From: Shewanella sp. 1CM18E | GTDB lineage: Bacteria > Pseudomonadota > Gammaproteobacteria > Enterobacterales > Shewanellaceae | Direction of reading: 5' to 3' | Assembly (NCBI RefSeq): GCF_023161665.1 | Contig: NZ_JALNTW010000003.1 | Span: 124,001-188,000, forward strand | DNA: 64,000 bases | Shown here: positions 18,242-27,989 of the stretch, piece after piece | Layout: every line of letters begins with the position of its first letter | Position numbering within the stretch: the stretch's first letter is position 1 | Notes under the pieces: model-generated | Databases searched by the model: none | Seen by the model: the letters and a program-made list of their open reading frames with translations, nothing else | Told to the model about the DNA's origin: nothing | Position numbers and translations under genes: made by a program

Positions 18242-18796
18242 CTATCTTGGATTGCGTCTTAGTGAAATATCGCCGCTAATAATTTCGACTTGCTCACCAG
18301 TTAAACTCACCAACTTAGCTTCAATATGCATCGACATCGGAAACTGACTATCGGGTTGCTTAATGATCACTTCAGCATAGGTTCTTACCCGATTAGATAA
18401 AAAGTAATAGCGGCCATCCCAGGTACAGTCAAAGTAGAAGTTTTTCTCGCTAAGATTAATGTTCTCTAGTCGATTTTTAGCGTGCCTTAGATAATTGTCG
18501 GTGGTGATAATGCTGCAAGTGTTCTTGTTACTGCCATTGGCGTTAGTAAATTTAAAATTGAGCGCTGACTTATTATTGAGTTTGCCTTCTGTGCCGCCTA
18601 AGTACTTATTGAGCGTAATTGTGGTCATTGGGGGTTTATTATCTGGCTTATTTGAATCAGTTGCGTTAGCTGAATTTGTTGCCGGTGTCGTTACAGTTGT
18701 TTGCGTTAGGCTCTTTGCCGTCGCTTGGGTTTTTAGTGATAACAGCAGCAAACTTACCGCAACACACATGGCCGCGAACCAAAGTAGAATACGCAT
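18242..18796 (-). CDS. Hypothetical exported or membrane-anchored protein, 184 aa
   Basis: Starts MRILLWFAAMCVAVSLLLLS, a single N-terminal hydrophobic helix that is either an uncleaved anchor or a signal peptide; a Thr/Asn/Ala-rich linker follows, then a folded domain of about 120 residues with two Cys (NTCSIITTDNY and FDCTWDGRYYF) that could form a disulfide. I chose ATG 18796 because GGGAGG lies 5 bases upstream; the frame continues 14 codons further upstream with no ribosome-binding site. I do not recognise the family. Confidence 0.6.
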   Translation of the reverse strand: MRILLWFAAMCVAVSLLLLSLKTQATAKSLTQTTVTTPATNSANATDSNKPDNKPPMTTITLNKYLGGTEGKLNNKSALNFKFTNANGSNKNTCSIITTDNYLRHAKNRLENINLSEKNFYFDCTWDGRYYFLSNRVRTYAEVIIKQPDSQFPMSMHIEAKLVSLTGEQVEIISGDISLRRNPR

Positions 18797-18973
18797 GTAG
18801 CCTCCCTTGCTATTTCGTTTGATTATCAAATGATGCACATCGCATTTTGATTAAATCATGCACTGGAATGTGAACTGGAGCAAGTTTGGTTGAGTAATTA
18901 AGCTTTTGAAAATTAAGCAATTAAACCTTAAGTATTTGCGAATATTATTTTTAAGTGCTCGTTGCGAGACAAT

Positions 18974-19000
18974 AAAAAAGCAGCCTAAAAGGCTGCTTTT
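18974..19000. terminator. Terminator between minus-strand genes
   Basis: AAAAGCAGCC / GGCTGCTTTT with loop TAAAA. It is located 72 bases before the acylase stop, so it ends the acylase transcript on the minus strand (reads into TTTTTTATT). Confidence 0.85.
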
Positions 19001-19071
19001 GAGTCATGCTGATTAATTTACAGCGCTGCTATGGCGCTTGATTAACCTTAAACAAACTAACTTATACTTAA

Positions 19072-21675
19072 CTACTGCACTTTTTGTGCACTTAGCTCAG
19101 TGGTCGACTCTACCGCTGCGGCAATATCACTTTCATTAAACAAGAAAGGACGGAATTGCTTGCTTGTAGAGTAACGCTCAGTTTGGTCGTTAAAATACGG
19201 GCTCAATCTATTGGTTGATTGTGAGTAGGTTAAAATTCCTTTAGCAACAGGGCCGTCATCGGTAAAGCTCACAGCCATCATCCAACTTGAACCATAACGA
19301 ATCGCGTAACCTTGCTCAGACAAGCCTGATGCTAATGGCTTACCGGTTACAGCGTCCATCACCGCGGCGTAGCTATGTTGCGGCACTAACGTATCGTCAC
19401 CGCTTAAGCTAGTTGAGAACACGTTAAAACCACCTTCAGCGTTATGGGTACCCGGCCATGGTTGCTTGTTACCTGATGGCATGCCATCTGGCAGTGATTT
19501 TTCAACAAACTGCACTGTACCCATGGCTGCATCAACAGCGAAACCTGCTGCTTCAACGTTTAATGCCGCTTTGGCTAAGGCAACGAGTGCACTGCCGTCA
19601 GTGGCTAAGGTATTTGGAGTTGTTGCAGCTTGCTCAAAATCAAATGGCACAGTTAGCATGCTATTTTGATCAAATTGATGTGCAAACTCACGGATTAATG
19701 CTCCACCAATGCTGTCGTTATCTTGCTTACCATTCCACTGTTTTAGTGCGGCGCAGGCAGCGCTGATATCTTTAGATTGGTTAGCGCTTACCATTACAGG
19801 GGTATCACCTTGAGCCTCACACTGTGCGATCAAATCATCAAATATTAGACTATCAAGATAAATATCGTTACCCAGTGCGGCAGCTTCTAACTCATCAAGA
19901 TTAAACTTGCCATCTTCACCGCCAGCCTCAGCCATTAACTTTAATGCCATACGAGTACGTAGTGATTGTTGTCCACGCTCTGGGCCATACATGGCAGAGT
20001 AGCCTTCAAGTGGTGCGTCAAGGTTAGTTGACCAGAATGAGTTATTAGAGTTTTGCACAAAGTCAGTACGTTCAAGCTTAGGCGCATACTCGTAAGCGAG
20101 CGGCGCGTCGTAAGCAAACATAGAGGTGTTACCTGGCAAAATGGTAAAGCCTGCTTGCTGGCGGGCAGCAATAATATCCGGGTTGGTTTTCAGTAAGCTA
20201 ATGGCAATACCTGATAACCCCGGTACCGTCGAGTCATCAATATAGAAGGCGTTACCTTCTTTATCGGCATACATGGTGTTATTGAAAATCACCCCGTCAA
20301 AGTCTTTAAAGGCTTGCTGGAATTCGTCTTTATTGGTTGCACGGTTCATGGCGAGCCAGTGATCGATAGGGTCTTTGTTAGCCATATTGGCATCTTGCAG
20401 CATATAGGCTTGACCATCATCCCAACCAAATGGTGCCTGAGTCGCAGGCGCCTCAGCGATTGGACCTTTTGCTGTGGTGTAGATATCTTTTTCCGCCACT
20501 AACATGCCTGCAGGACCGCCATTCACTAGAATCTGCACAGTTTCTTTAGTGATTGGCATAGCTTCGCCATCAAACAAGTATTGCATGCGATCGCCACTGA
20601 CCAGCTCTAGGTTATAAAGCACAAAGTGCTCCGCGGTTGAGAAGGTATGGGTCCAAGCTACATCTTTATTGAAACCAATATTAATCGCGCCCGGCATACC
20701 CACCAATGAGCCACCCATTACATCAATATGACCTGGAATAGTTAAGTGAGACTGCCAAAAGCGCAGGTTACCTGTGTGTGGAAAATGCGGATTACCCAGC
20801 ACCATACCTTTGCCGTTTTCGGTTTTGTCTTTACCCAGGCCCCAGCCGTTTGAACCGAGATCGCGTGGATTGGTTTCTGGGGTGGTAATGGCATTTTGGA
20901 AAGCGCCAAACTTGCTATTCACATCTTGGATAAAGGCGGTTTGTGCCTCGGTTGCAGCTTGAGTCGGAGCTGGACCAATAATGCGTGGCAAATACTCTTG
21001 GCCATCTCCAGGGTTGGCGTAAAAAATCAGGTCAAGGAAATTAGCTGCGCCAGGCAGCAGGGCGATGGAAAATAGATAGTTGGCAACATCGACACCATCA
21101 ACAGGCTTTACCCAAGGTAGGCCTGCACAAAATGGATCGCCGTTTTGTGTGCCGGCTTCAACATCGGCTAAATATTGGTTATAACCGGCACTAAAGCCCT
21201 CCATTAAGGCACGGGAGTTATAACTAAAGCTTGGATATTGTGTTTCAGCTTTCTCACGAATTTTAAGGGCTTTATAGGCAAAATCAGAGATTAAGTTACC
21301 GTTATCTTCAGCGGTCGGTAAGCCCGTGGTGAAGTCGAGCGAAGCGTGCGGACCAAAGTACATCGAGCGTTCAGAGTTAGCTTTAATAAAGCCATCGGCG
21401 AGGATACATAGATTGTCTTGAGCCTGAGCGTAACCACTACCAAAACCTAAGCTTTCAAGGTTATCAGCCTTAATGTGCGGTACACCAAAGCTGGTTCGGC
21501 GAATTTGTGCATTGAGCTTTCCATCTGGAGCAAATGCTTGTAGTGGTGGAATAACTTCAGGTGTGGGCTCTGGCACAAATAGTGAGTCACTATTGTCGGT
21601 TTCATCATAGCCACAACCTACTAAGGTAACTGTTGAAGCTATCCCTAAAGCGAGCACTAATTTATTTAGGCGCAT
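19072..21675 (-). CDS. Penicillin-acylase family Ntn-hydrolase (PvdQ/AHL-acylase-like), lipoprotein
   Basis: An 867-residue acylase. The N-terminus MRLNKLVLALGIASTVTLVG then Cys is a lipoprotein signal (lipobox LVGC), so it is anchored in the envelope. The autocatalytic cleavage point of the family is visible at LGSNGWGLGK near residue 275: processing before Ser would expose the catalytic N-terminal Ser of the beta chain, with the alpha chain upstream. Further family landmarks are LGNPHFPHTG and NIGFNKDVAWTHTFS. Relatives cleave acyl-homoserine lactones, aculeacin, penicillin or pyoverdine acyl groups. I chose ATG 21675 because AAGGATC precedes it; a longer frame reaches 21711. Substrate is not predictable, but acyl amides are expected. 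Confidence 0.88.
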   Translation of the reverse strand: MRLNKLVLALGIASTVTLVGCGYDETDNSDSLFVPEPTPEVIPPLQAFAPDGKLNAQIRRTSFGVPHIKADNLESLGFGSGYAQAQDNLCILADGFIKANSERSMYFGPHASLDFTTGLPTAEDNGNLISDFAYKALKIREKAETQYPSFSYNSRALMEGFSAGYNQYLADVEAGTQNGDPFCAGLPWVKPVDGVDVANYLFSIALLPGAANFLDLIFYANPGDGQEYLPRIIGPAPTQAATEAQTAFIQDVNSKFGAFQNAITTPETNPRDLGSNGWGLGKDKTENGKGMVLGNPHFPHTGNLRFWQSHLTIPGHIDVMGGSLVGMPGAINIGFNKDVAWTHTFSTAEHFVLYNLELVSGDRMQYLFDGEAMPITKETVQILVNGGPAGMLVAEKDIYTTAKGPIAEAPATQAPFGWDDGQAYMLQDANMANKDPIDHWLAMNRATNKDEFQQAFKDFDGVIFNNTMYADKEGNAFYIDDSTVPGLSGIAISLLKTNPDIIAARQQAGFTILPGNTSMFAYDAPLAYEYAPKLERTDFVQNSNNSFWSTNLDAPLEGYSAMYGPERGQQSLRTRMALKLMAEAGGEDGKFNLDELEAAALGNDIYLDSLIFDDLIAQCEAQGDTPVMVSANQSKDISAACAALKQWNGKQDNDSIGGALIREFAHQFDQNSMLTVPFDFEQAATTPNTLATDGSALVALAKAALNVEAAGFAVDAAMGTVQFVEKSLPDGMPSGNKQPWPGTHNAEGGFNVFSTSLSGDDTLVPQHSYAAVMDAVTGKPLASGLSEQGYAIRYGSSWMMAVSFTDDGPVAKGILTYSQSTNRLSPYFNDQTERYSTSKQFRPFLFNESDIAAAVESTTELSAQKVQ

Positions 21676-22062
21676 TAAAAGATCCTTTTTATTTGTTGTT
21701 CCACCAATCAATGTTGATGGATACTTTTATTATGTCGGATGTCCTAATTTTGATAGTAAAACATATACTTATTGAGCTATTGCACCAATAAGTACCCAAA
21801 ATGTTTTTATCAAATACAGCAAGGGCATGGCTGTTAGTTAATCAGTCATTTAAACGTTTGTCTACATACGCGCAACATTTGCTAATACTTAATGCTTAGT
21901 AAGCAATGACTCGACTGCCAAAGAGCAAATCAGTGGCATAAATGGCTAGAGTTAGCGGGATTTTCGGTGAGATTGAAGGGCGGAATTATTAGCGGAGAAG
22001 ACGGCTATAGAGTCATAGCCGTTTTGATCAGTTATAGAGTTACTAGATAGTTTTAAAGCTCG
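21676..22062. other. Intergenic region between two minus-strand genes
   Basis: About 390 bases. A hairpin ACGGCTAT / ATAGCCGT lies at 22001-22022, 41 bases past the stop of the adenosylhomocysteinase gene; the acylase promoter must lie in the other half. No other element is recognised. Confidence 0.45.
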
Positions 22063-23295
22063 TTAATGATTAATCCAGTATTGGCAGGCAAGTGCGGCGA
22101 CATCGAGTTCAATATCATAAGGTACTGGCTGCGGAGTAGGTGTTAGCGACTTCGCGTTTAGTGCAATGCGCTCAAGACTTAATGATTGTAGGGCAAGACC
22201 CAGATCCATAATTTCAATCGGGTTGCCATCGCCAGCGGCAAGGTTGACTAGGTTTGCATCAGATAGCACAAACAGGGTTTTACCGTTGAAGTGATAGCCA
22301 GTCACTTGCGGGCGAATAGCATCTATTGAATCCGCAAGTTGAGCTAATGCAGCTAGATTGATTTCACGTTGAAAATGGCCGGCATTAGCAATAATCACAT
22401 TGTCGGCCATTAGCTCAAAGTGTTGCTTATCGAGTACATTGTCGCGGCCGGTAATGGTGATCACCATATCGGCATTAGGCAGTGCATCTTCTAATGATGC
22501 GGTATAAAAGCCTTCCATGTGCGCTTCTAATCTGGTTAATGGATTAGGCTCAACCACGGTCACATGGGCACCCATGCCTCTAAGTCTTTGTGCTGTGCCG
22601 CTACCGCAATAACCATAGCCAATAACCACCACTTTTTTACCGTGTAGCATCACATTGGTGGCGCGCATAATGCCATCGACAACCGATGAGCCCACGCCAA
22701 AACGGTTTTCAATAATGCGTTTTGCTTGGGTATCGTTAATGATCAAGGTGGCGAATTTATCGGATTTAAAGTCTTCACGTAGGCGGTTTGCGCCTGTGGT
22801 GGTTTCTTCGGTTGCGCCAAGTAAACGGGCTATGAGATGTTGGTTTTGTGGCAGGGTAAATAGCAGTTCATGCAGGTCGGCGCCATTGTCAGAAATAATA
22901 TCTGGCTGGTGGTCGAGTACCTTTTGGCAATAGCGTAAGTGGTCTGCAAAGCTTTCATTGCGCTGGCTGTAAACATGCACACCGTAGTCTTCAACAATGG
23001 CTGCAACAGTTTCATCTTGAGTGGTACCTGGTGAGCCGGTGATTGCGACCGTCGCGCCGCCTTTGGTTAACGCTTCAAGCCAAACGCCGGTTTTTGCCTC
23101 TACGTGTAAGCAAATCCCAATAGTTAAGCCTTTAAATGGCTGATCTTGTTCAAAGCGCTCGATAATATTGCGCATAATTGGCATATGGGCACGAGCCCAC
23201 TCAATCCGTTTCCTGCCAAGTGGGGCAAGGTTAATATCGGCAATTTCGTAATTGTTATTGGTAGTTGTGCTGGTAGCAGTGGTATCTGTTGTCAT
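22063..23295 (-). CDS. ahcY: S-adenosyl-L-homocysteine hydrolase (short type)
   Basis: Converts S-adenosylhomocysteine to homocysteine and adenosine in the cytoplasm. The 410-residue length fits the short archaeal/Thermotoga type rather than the 470-residue form. Visible family motifs: ICLHVEAKTGVWLEAL, TGSPGTTQDETVAA, DNGADLHELL, ETTTGANRLRED, the NAD-binding loop VVIGYGYCGSGTAQ, and ANAGHFQREI. Most gammaproteobacteria degrade SAH by Pfs and LuxS, so this enzyme is notable here. A LysR regulator diverges from it across a 152-base gap and may control it. The Thr-rich N-terminal tail (residues 1-14) is low-complexity. Its homocysteine product is the substrate of MetH, encoded at 36673-40428. 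Confidence 0.87.
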   Translation of the reverse strand: MTTDTTATSTTTNNNYEIADINLAPLGRKRIEWARAHMPIMRNIIERFEQDQPFKGLTIGICLHVEAKTGVWLEALTKGGATVAITGSPGTTQDETVAAIVEDYGVHVYSQRNESFADHLRYCQKVLDHQPDIISDNGADLHELLFTLPQNQHLIARLLGATEETTTGANRLREDFKSDKFATLIINDTQAKRIIENRFGVGSSVVDGIMRATNVMLHGKKVVVIGYGYCGSGTAQRLRGMGAHVTVVEPNPLTRLEAHMEGFYTASLEDALPNADMVITITGRDNVLDKQHFELMADNVIIANAGHFQREINLAALAQLADSIDAIRPQVTGYHFNGKTLFVLSDANLVNLAAGDGNPIEIMDLGLALQSLSLERIALNAKSLTPTPQPVPYDIELDVAALACQYWINH

Positions 23296-23447
23296 GATGA
23301 ATATCCTTGTTATTGTTTATTCATCATTGACTAGGGCCGTTGTTTTAACAATTTCACATATTGAACAATACTCTTTCCAACAAAGCACTAATATCTAAGT
23401 CGCTGAGTTAGAATGGCTAAATCGACACTCATACATAGGATAATCAG

Positions 23448-24341
23448 GTGAAACCTAGCTTTAACCTTAACTTGTTGACTAGCTTTTACGCCGTGGCTCG
23501 CCATGGCTCATTTGCGGCGGCGGCCGATGAGCTGTGCTTAACTCACTCGGTAATTAGTAAGCACATAAAGCAGCTTGAATCGAGTTTACAAAGTCAGCTG
23601 ATTATCCGCACTACGCGGGCACTGGATTTAACCGAAGAAGGGGATTTTCTGTATCTCAAGTGCCAGTCTATTTTTAATGAAGTGACCCAAATAACAGATT
23701 TTATTGATGACAAGAAGCGGGTGGTCAGTGGGCGTCTCGTCATTAAAATGCCAAGCATCTTAAAGCACGATGATGGCATAGCAACAAGCCTCGAGTTTAT
23801 GCATTTAACTTATCCTGATCTAATGCTGGATATTGTGTTTGACGACAACCTAGGCGATTTAGTTAAAGAGGGCGTTGATATCGCATTTCGTATTGGTAAG
23901 CTCGAAGACAGCAGTTATCTGTGCCGTAAGATCCGTGATATTGACACCTATGTGGTGGCATCGCCTGAGTATTTAAAAGTGGCTGGAACCCCTACTCATC
24001 CTAATGAGCTAACTCAGCACAAATGTCTGCACTATAGTCATTGTCTTACTGGGCTGAACTGGTCGTTTAAACAAGATGGTGCGCAGTTCAATGTGCCAAT
24101 AACGCCGGCATTATCTTCAATGAGTGAGTCCATGCTCGCACAATATGCATGTAAAGGCTTAGGGATAACTACCACGTTAGATTTTGTTACCGGTAAACAA
24201 ATAGCATCCGGGCAATTGGTGAGCTTGCTTAAAGCTTTCACTTGGAAAACAGAGCTGTTTTTAGTTTTTCCCTACGCAGCTGTTGTGCCATTAAAGACGC
24301 GTACTTTAATTGACGTAATATTGGCCGAGAGCACTAACTAA
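23448..24341 (+). CDS. LysR-type transcriptional regulator (GcvA-like)
   Basis: A 297-residue regulator with an N-terminal winged helix-turn-helix (LLTSFYAVARHGSFAAAADE, then LCLTHSVISKHIKQLESSL) and a C-terminal periplasmic-binding-like effector domain (VKEGVDIAFRIGKLEDSSYL). The start is a GTG preceded by AGGATAATCAGG. It is transcribed divergently from the adenosylhomocysteinase gene, the usual LysR-target arrangement, so ahcY is the first candidate target. Effector unknown. Confidence 0.88.
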   Translation: MKPSFNLNLLTSFYAVARHGSFAAAADELCLTHSVISKHIKQLESSLQSQLIIRTTRALDLTEEGDFLYLKCQSIFNEVTQITDFIDDKKRVVSGRLVIKMPSILKHDDGIATSLEFMHLTYPDLMLDIVFDDNLGDLVKEGVDIAFRIGKLEDSSYLCRKIRDIDTYVVASPEYLKVAGTPTHPNELTQHKCLHYSHCLTGLNWSFKQDGAQFNVPITPALSSMSESMLAQYACKGLGITTTLDFVTGKQIASGQLVSLLKAFTWKTELFLVFPYAAVVPLKTRTLIDVILAESTN

Positions 24342-24714
24342 GTTGTTTTAGCCATTTCTGCGAGATTAACCTTTACCTCTTTATGCAAGTTATCCCACTC
24401 AATGTAACTTTTTAAGCCTCATTTCAGCGTCTTAAGTGTTGCAGAATTAGTCTTAAGTAGTGATGAATTTAAACATAAGTACAGTCGTTAAATTACCATC
24501 TGCTTAAATAAAGTGGTTGAAAAAATATCATCCTCAATCATAGACAGGTGAACAGTAAAAAGTTACTTTAGCCAGCCCATAAATTAAACAACTATTTAAC
24601 ATGGTTGTGTGTTGCTAGTGATATGGAGTTTCGCTCTTTTATGATCTAGTGACAGGTTTTAGATTCAAAACTAGGTAAATGATGACTTAGTTTATACATA
24701 TTCAGGAAGAAAAT
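24342..24714. other. Intergenic region, nothing recognised
   Basis: About 370 AT-rich bases between the LysR gene and a lipoprotein gene on the same strand. It must contain the lipoprotein promoter. I see no repeats or operators. Confidence 0.5.
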
Positions 24715-26043
24715 ATGACAGCAAAAAAATGGACGTTAACTGCATTATCTGCTTTGGTTTTAACTGCCTGTGGTGGGGGGGATAGTTCATCTGACTCTGG
24801 AGGTAATAATGGTTCTTCAGGTGGTTCTTCAGGTGGTTCATCAGGCGGAAGTGCCCCGCAAATCACCTTAAATACTGTAACTAGTAATTGGTGTGGAATT
24901 GAAAAGCCAAAAGCTGGTGTTGATGTGTTTGTGCATAATAGTACAGGTGAGATTATTGCTGAGTACGTTACAGATAGTAACGGCGGGCTCACTGCAGATT
25001 GGCCGAGTAACGCTAAACACCTCACACTAACGGCAAATAATCAATCTTATTATAATGACCTGCCTACTCTTACGGTGATCTCTAATGTTGATGTTGAAGC
25101 GGGCGATCAAGGTATTACGTATTTTTGGGATGATAATGATCAAGCTGGTTGTGATTGTAAGTACGTTGAGTTTCCTGTGCAGTCACTTATTGCTGATGCG
25201 CCTGACAGCAGGCTTTATCTGGGAGGAAGCAGCTATGAGTTAACACCATTTAGCAGTTCTCCTACAGTTGAGTGGTGTGATGGTGCGGGTACAATGGATG
25301 TGCAATTGATTGCGGCCGATGGCCAAAGTAGTCTCGGCGGCAGTATTGATTTAACCAATAAAACCGAATATGCATTGAGTTTGAACGATTTCACTCACGA
25401 AGGGGTAGCCGTTGATTATGTTAATCCATATGACGCACGGATCTTATATGCGCTGTCGTTTGACGGTTGGCGTAATTACAGCCAGGATGATTTAGTTTTT
25501 GTTTACCCGACATTGACTAACAAGAGTTATGTTTGGCCTGCGCGATACGGTCAAGAGTATATAGGAAATGCGACAGCTGACAGCTATAGCTCTGCACGAC
25601 ATCTAGTTACAGCTGAAGGGGCAACCTCCCCTATTATGCTTTGGGATCCCGCTAACGGTTATTCTGATGCTGTATATGCTTTATTTAATGAAATCTCTAC
25701 AGGTAAAGCACCATATCAATATGATTTTACTGGTATTAGTAATGTCGCGATGACTCATATGACGCTATCGGGCGATATCGATAATGGTGACGCTGAATGG
25801 ACTATTTGGGGTGGCGCATCAGGCAGTATGCCAGATCTTAAATTGCCAACAGCTTTAGACGCAAAATTTGATTCTCTTTATTCCGCTAGATTGCAGATTG
25901 GCGTAAGAGGCTACGGTTCGGAAAAGCCACTAAGTGAATGGCGTAAGTTACTATTAGAAAGAAGCGTTATGGAAGATAACGAGATTAGTGTGCTTGATTA
26001 CGAAACGAATTATATGCGACTGAGTTTTGACCTTGACCAGTAG
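24715..26043 (+). CDS. Hypothetical lipoprotein with Gly/Ser linker, 442 aa
   Basis: Signal peptide with lipobox LTAC followed by a 35-residue Gly/Ser linker (from SSSDSGGNNGSSGGSSGGSS onward). Residues 50-140 resemble an immunoglobulin-like or carboxypeptidase-regulatory beta-sandwich (GVDVFVHNSTGEIIAEYVTD). Cys pairs at WCGIEKP, GCDCKY and EWCDGAG may form disulfides. The rest is of unknown fold. Ribosome-binding bases AGGAAG precede the ATG. Likely surface- or periplasm-exposed; function unknown. It is monocistronic with a terminator downstream. Confidence 0.7.
   Translation: MTAKKWTLTALSALVLTACGGGDSSSDSGGNNGSSGGSSGGSSGGSAPQITLNTVTSNWCGIEKPKAGVDVFVHNSTGEIIAEYVTDSNGGLTADWPSNAKHLTLTANNQSYYNDLPTLTVISNVDVEAGDQGITYFWDDNDQAGCDCKYVEFPVQSLIADAPDSRLYLGGSSYELTPFSSSPTVEWCDGAGTMDVQLIAADGQSSLGGSIDLTNKTEYALSLNDFTHEGVAVDYVNPYDARILYALSFDGWRNYSQDDLVFVYPTLTNKSYVWPARYGQEYIGNATADSYSSARHLVTAEGATSPIMLWDPANGYSDAVYALFNEISTGKAPYQYDFTGISNVAMTHMTLSGDIDNGDAEWTIWGGASGSMPDLKLPTALDAKFDSLYSARLQIGVRGYGSEKPLSEWRKLLLERSVMEDNEISVLDYETNYMRLSFDLDQ
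24811..24846 (+). repeat. 12-base tandem repeat inside lipoprotein linker
   Basis: GGTTCTTCAGGT occurs twice in perfect tandem and a third time as GGTTCATCAGGC; each unit encodes Gly-Ser-Ser-Gly. In-frame units would let linker length vary by slippage. Confidence 0.85.
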
Positions 26044-26093
26044 TCTTATATAGATTAGTTGATCAAGATATTATCCATCAGTGATAAAAAGCA

Positions 26094-26119
26094 AAAAGAC
26101 AGCATAAGCTGTCTTTTTT
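26094..26119. terminator. Terminator between convergent genes
   Basis: AAAAGACAGC / GCTGTCTTTT with loop ATAA and a T run on the plus strand; A's on the left allow function in both directions. Confidence 0.9.
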
Positions 26120-26167
26120 GACTTTTTAACTCGACCTTGTAGAACTGAGTTTACTATACGCGAGCGC

Positions 26168-26509
26168 TTAAAACCCTTGTGAAACACGCTTACAGTAGCG
26201 CTGTTCAAAATGAAATGGTGTCATTTTAAGCGTGCGGAATGCATCAACCCAACCTACGACCATAGGCACAAGTGTCCAGCTGAATGCCAGATATAAGCTG
26301 CCTTTTAGGTGTTGCCCTAGGTAGAACTTGTGCAGGCCTAAACCGCCAAGTAGCAAGCTAAACCAGATAGCCAGTTTCTGGTTTTTAATGCGGATATCAG
26401 GATCTACGCCGGATAGAGAATCAAAACCTTGTGCAGCATGACATTGAGGACAAGTAACTACATTAAGGTCGATCTTATGGTTGCACTGTGGGCAATCTAG
26501 GGTTTGCAT
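26168..26509 (-). CDS. TM2-domain membrane protein with zinc ribbon, 113 aa
   Basis: The N-terminus has two CxxC pairs (LDCPQCNHKI and VTCPQCHAAQ), a zinc-ribbon pattern. Residues about 45-100 form the TM2 domain: a hydrophobic segment WFSLLLGGLGLHKFYLGQHL, then a second one (LYLAFSWTLVPMVVGWVDAF) ending with the family's WxDxF motif. The protein sits in the inner membrane with a cytoplasmic zinc ribbon. I chose ATG 26509; the longer TTG-initiated frame to 26521 overlaps the ribosome-binding bases TTGGAG. Function of the family is not established. Confidence 0.82.
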   Translation of the reverse strand: MQTLDCPQCNHKIDLNVVTCPQCHAAQGFDSLSGVDPDIRIKNQKLAIWFSLLLGGLGLHKFYLGQHLKGSLYLAFSWTLVPMVVGWVDAFRTLKMTPFHFEQRYCKRVSQGF

Positions 26510-26810
26510 TACGGACTCCAATTGTCAATTTGCGATAGAGCCATTATGTGTACAAGTGTGCGCTGAAAAATAGGTGCGCAGCTCACAAAATGAAAATAAA
26601 GCAATTTGAAACCGCACAGGGATCACGCTTGATTAATCATAGTTGCGGTAGGTTGATATCAGTGTGCAGTTACATCCTGTTTAATGAGGCGAGAAAGTTG
26701 CTGATTGATATAGCCCGTGAGTGGATTTAAATTTAATTGAACGCATAACTGAAAAGTTGCATGATCGGCCAGTAAAGGCTCTGTAATAGGGGCGTAGTCA
26801 AAGAATCATT

Positions 26811-27833
26811 ATGAAATTTTTAATTTTATCGCTCGTTTTGTTATTGGTTGGATGTGCAAGCTCTGATCTTGGTTCTGACTATGCCATCGAGAGTAATCGC
26901 AAGGCTGCTGAACAAGGCGATGTCGATGCGCAATATAAGCTGGCACGCTTTTATGATTTTGGAATAGGTACATTGAAGGATAAACAGAAAGCGATTGAGT
27001 GGTATCAAAGCGCGGCGGCACAAGGTCATGCTGACGCGCAGTATACACTGGGTACCTTTTATGACTATGGGCTTGGCGTACCAGAAAATAGGCAACAGGC
27101 ATTGCATTGGTATTATCAAGCGGCTGAGCAAGAGCATATCCAAGCGCTTTATGCTATCGGTATGATATTTCACTCAACTAAGCAAAATTATCCACAAGCC
27201 ATTTATTGGATCAGAAGAGCGGCAGATAAAGGCCTCAATGAAGCCCAATATGATATGGCTAGAATGCTAACTTTTGGTGTTGGAATTGAAGAAGACAGAC
27301 AGCAAGCGTTTGCATGGTATATGAAGGCTGCCGAGCAAGGCCATGTTGCCTCGTTATTTTATATCGGTTCAGCCTATGATTTCGGCCAAGGTGTTGCTGC
27401 AGATCCGGTCAAGGCTTTTACTTGGTATCAAAAGGCGGCGAATAAGGGCCATGCCAAAGCGCAGTTTTATCTAGGTTTAATGTTTGAGCAAGGTCAAGGC
27501 ACTCAGGTTGACAAAGTACAGGCAATTAAATGGTATTTAAAAGCGGCAGAGCAGGGGAGCATTGGTGCGTAATATAGCCTTGGGGTGATGTTTGAACTGG
27601 GCGAAGGTGTAGTGCAAAACATACCTGAAGCGATAACCTGGTATACAGCCGCAGCTGAGCAAGGCGATGCTGAGTCGCAATATGTTTTGGGCACGATATA
27701 TGAGTCGGATAACAGTGAACCGCAAAATCAACATATTGCAAATAAATGGTATCTAGAAGCTGCGGCGCAGGGACATAAAGAGGCACTCGCAGCGTTAATG
27801 CAAAATCCTACAGGAGCTGTCATAGCCCATTAA
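26811..27833 (+). pseudogene. Sel1-repeat lipoprotein interrupted by an in-frame stop
   Basis: A lipoprotein (MKFLILSLVLLLVGCASSDL, lipobox LVGC) built of about eight Sel1-type repeats of the form AxxGHADAQYTLGTFYDYGLG. The frame is closed by TAA at 27570-27572, but the same frame continues without shift to 27833 with two further repeats. The stop falls exactly where the repeat demands Gln: SIGA-stop-YSLGVMFELGEG versus the usual xxAQYxLGxMYxxGxG, i.e. a single CAA to TAA change. So either a recent nonsense mutation truncates the protein to 253 residues, or the stop is read through. The truncated form keeps several complete repeats and might still work in protein-protein binding. Confidence 0.85.
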
Positions 27834-27877
27834 GACTATTCGGTTTAATTTTCAGCTTTAAAATACAGAGGTGCCTC

Positions 27878-27908
27878 ATTATGTTGCTACAAGTCGTAGC
27901 AACATAAT
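27878..27908. terminator. Hairpin between Sel1 gene and ABC transporter
   Basis: Perfect 13-base arms ATTATGTTGCTAC / GTAGCAACATAAT around AAGTC. No T run follows; it may serve as a transcript end for the convergent genes. Confidence 0.55.
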
Positions 27909-27989
27909 TGCAAAGCTCAAAGCCCTGAGCCCTTAATCTCCTAAGTCCATAGCCCTGAGCTCCTAGTTTTGAGTATTCACTCCTGAGCC

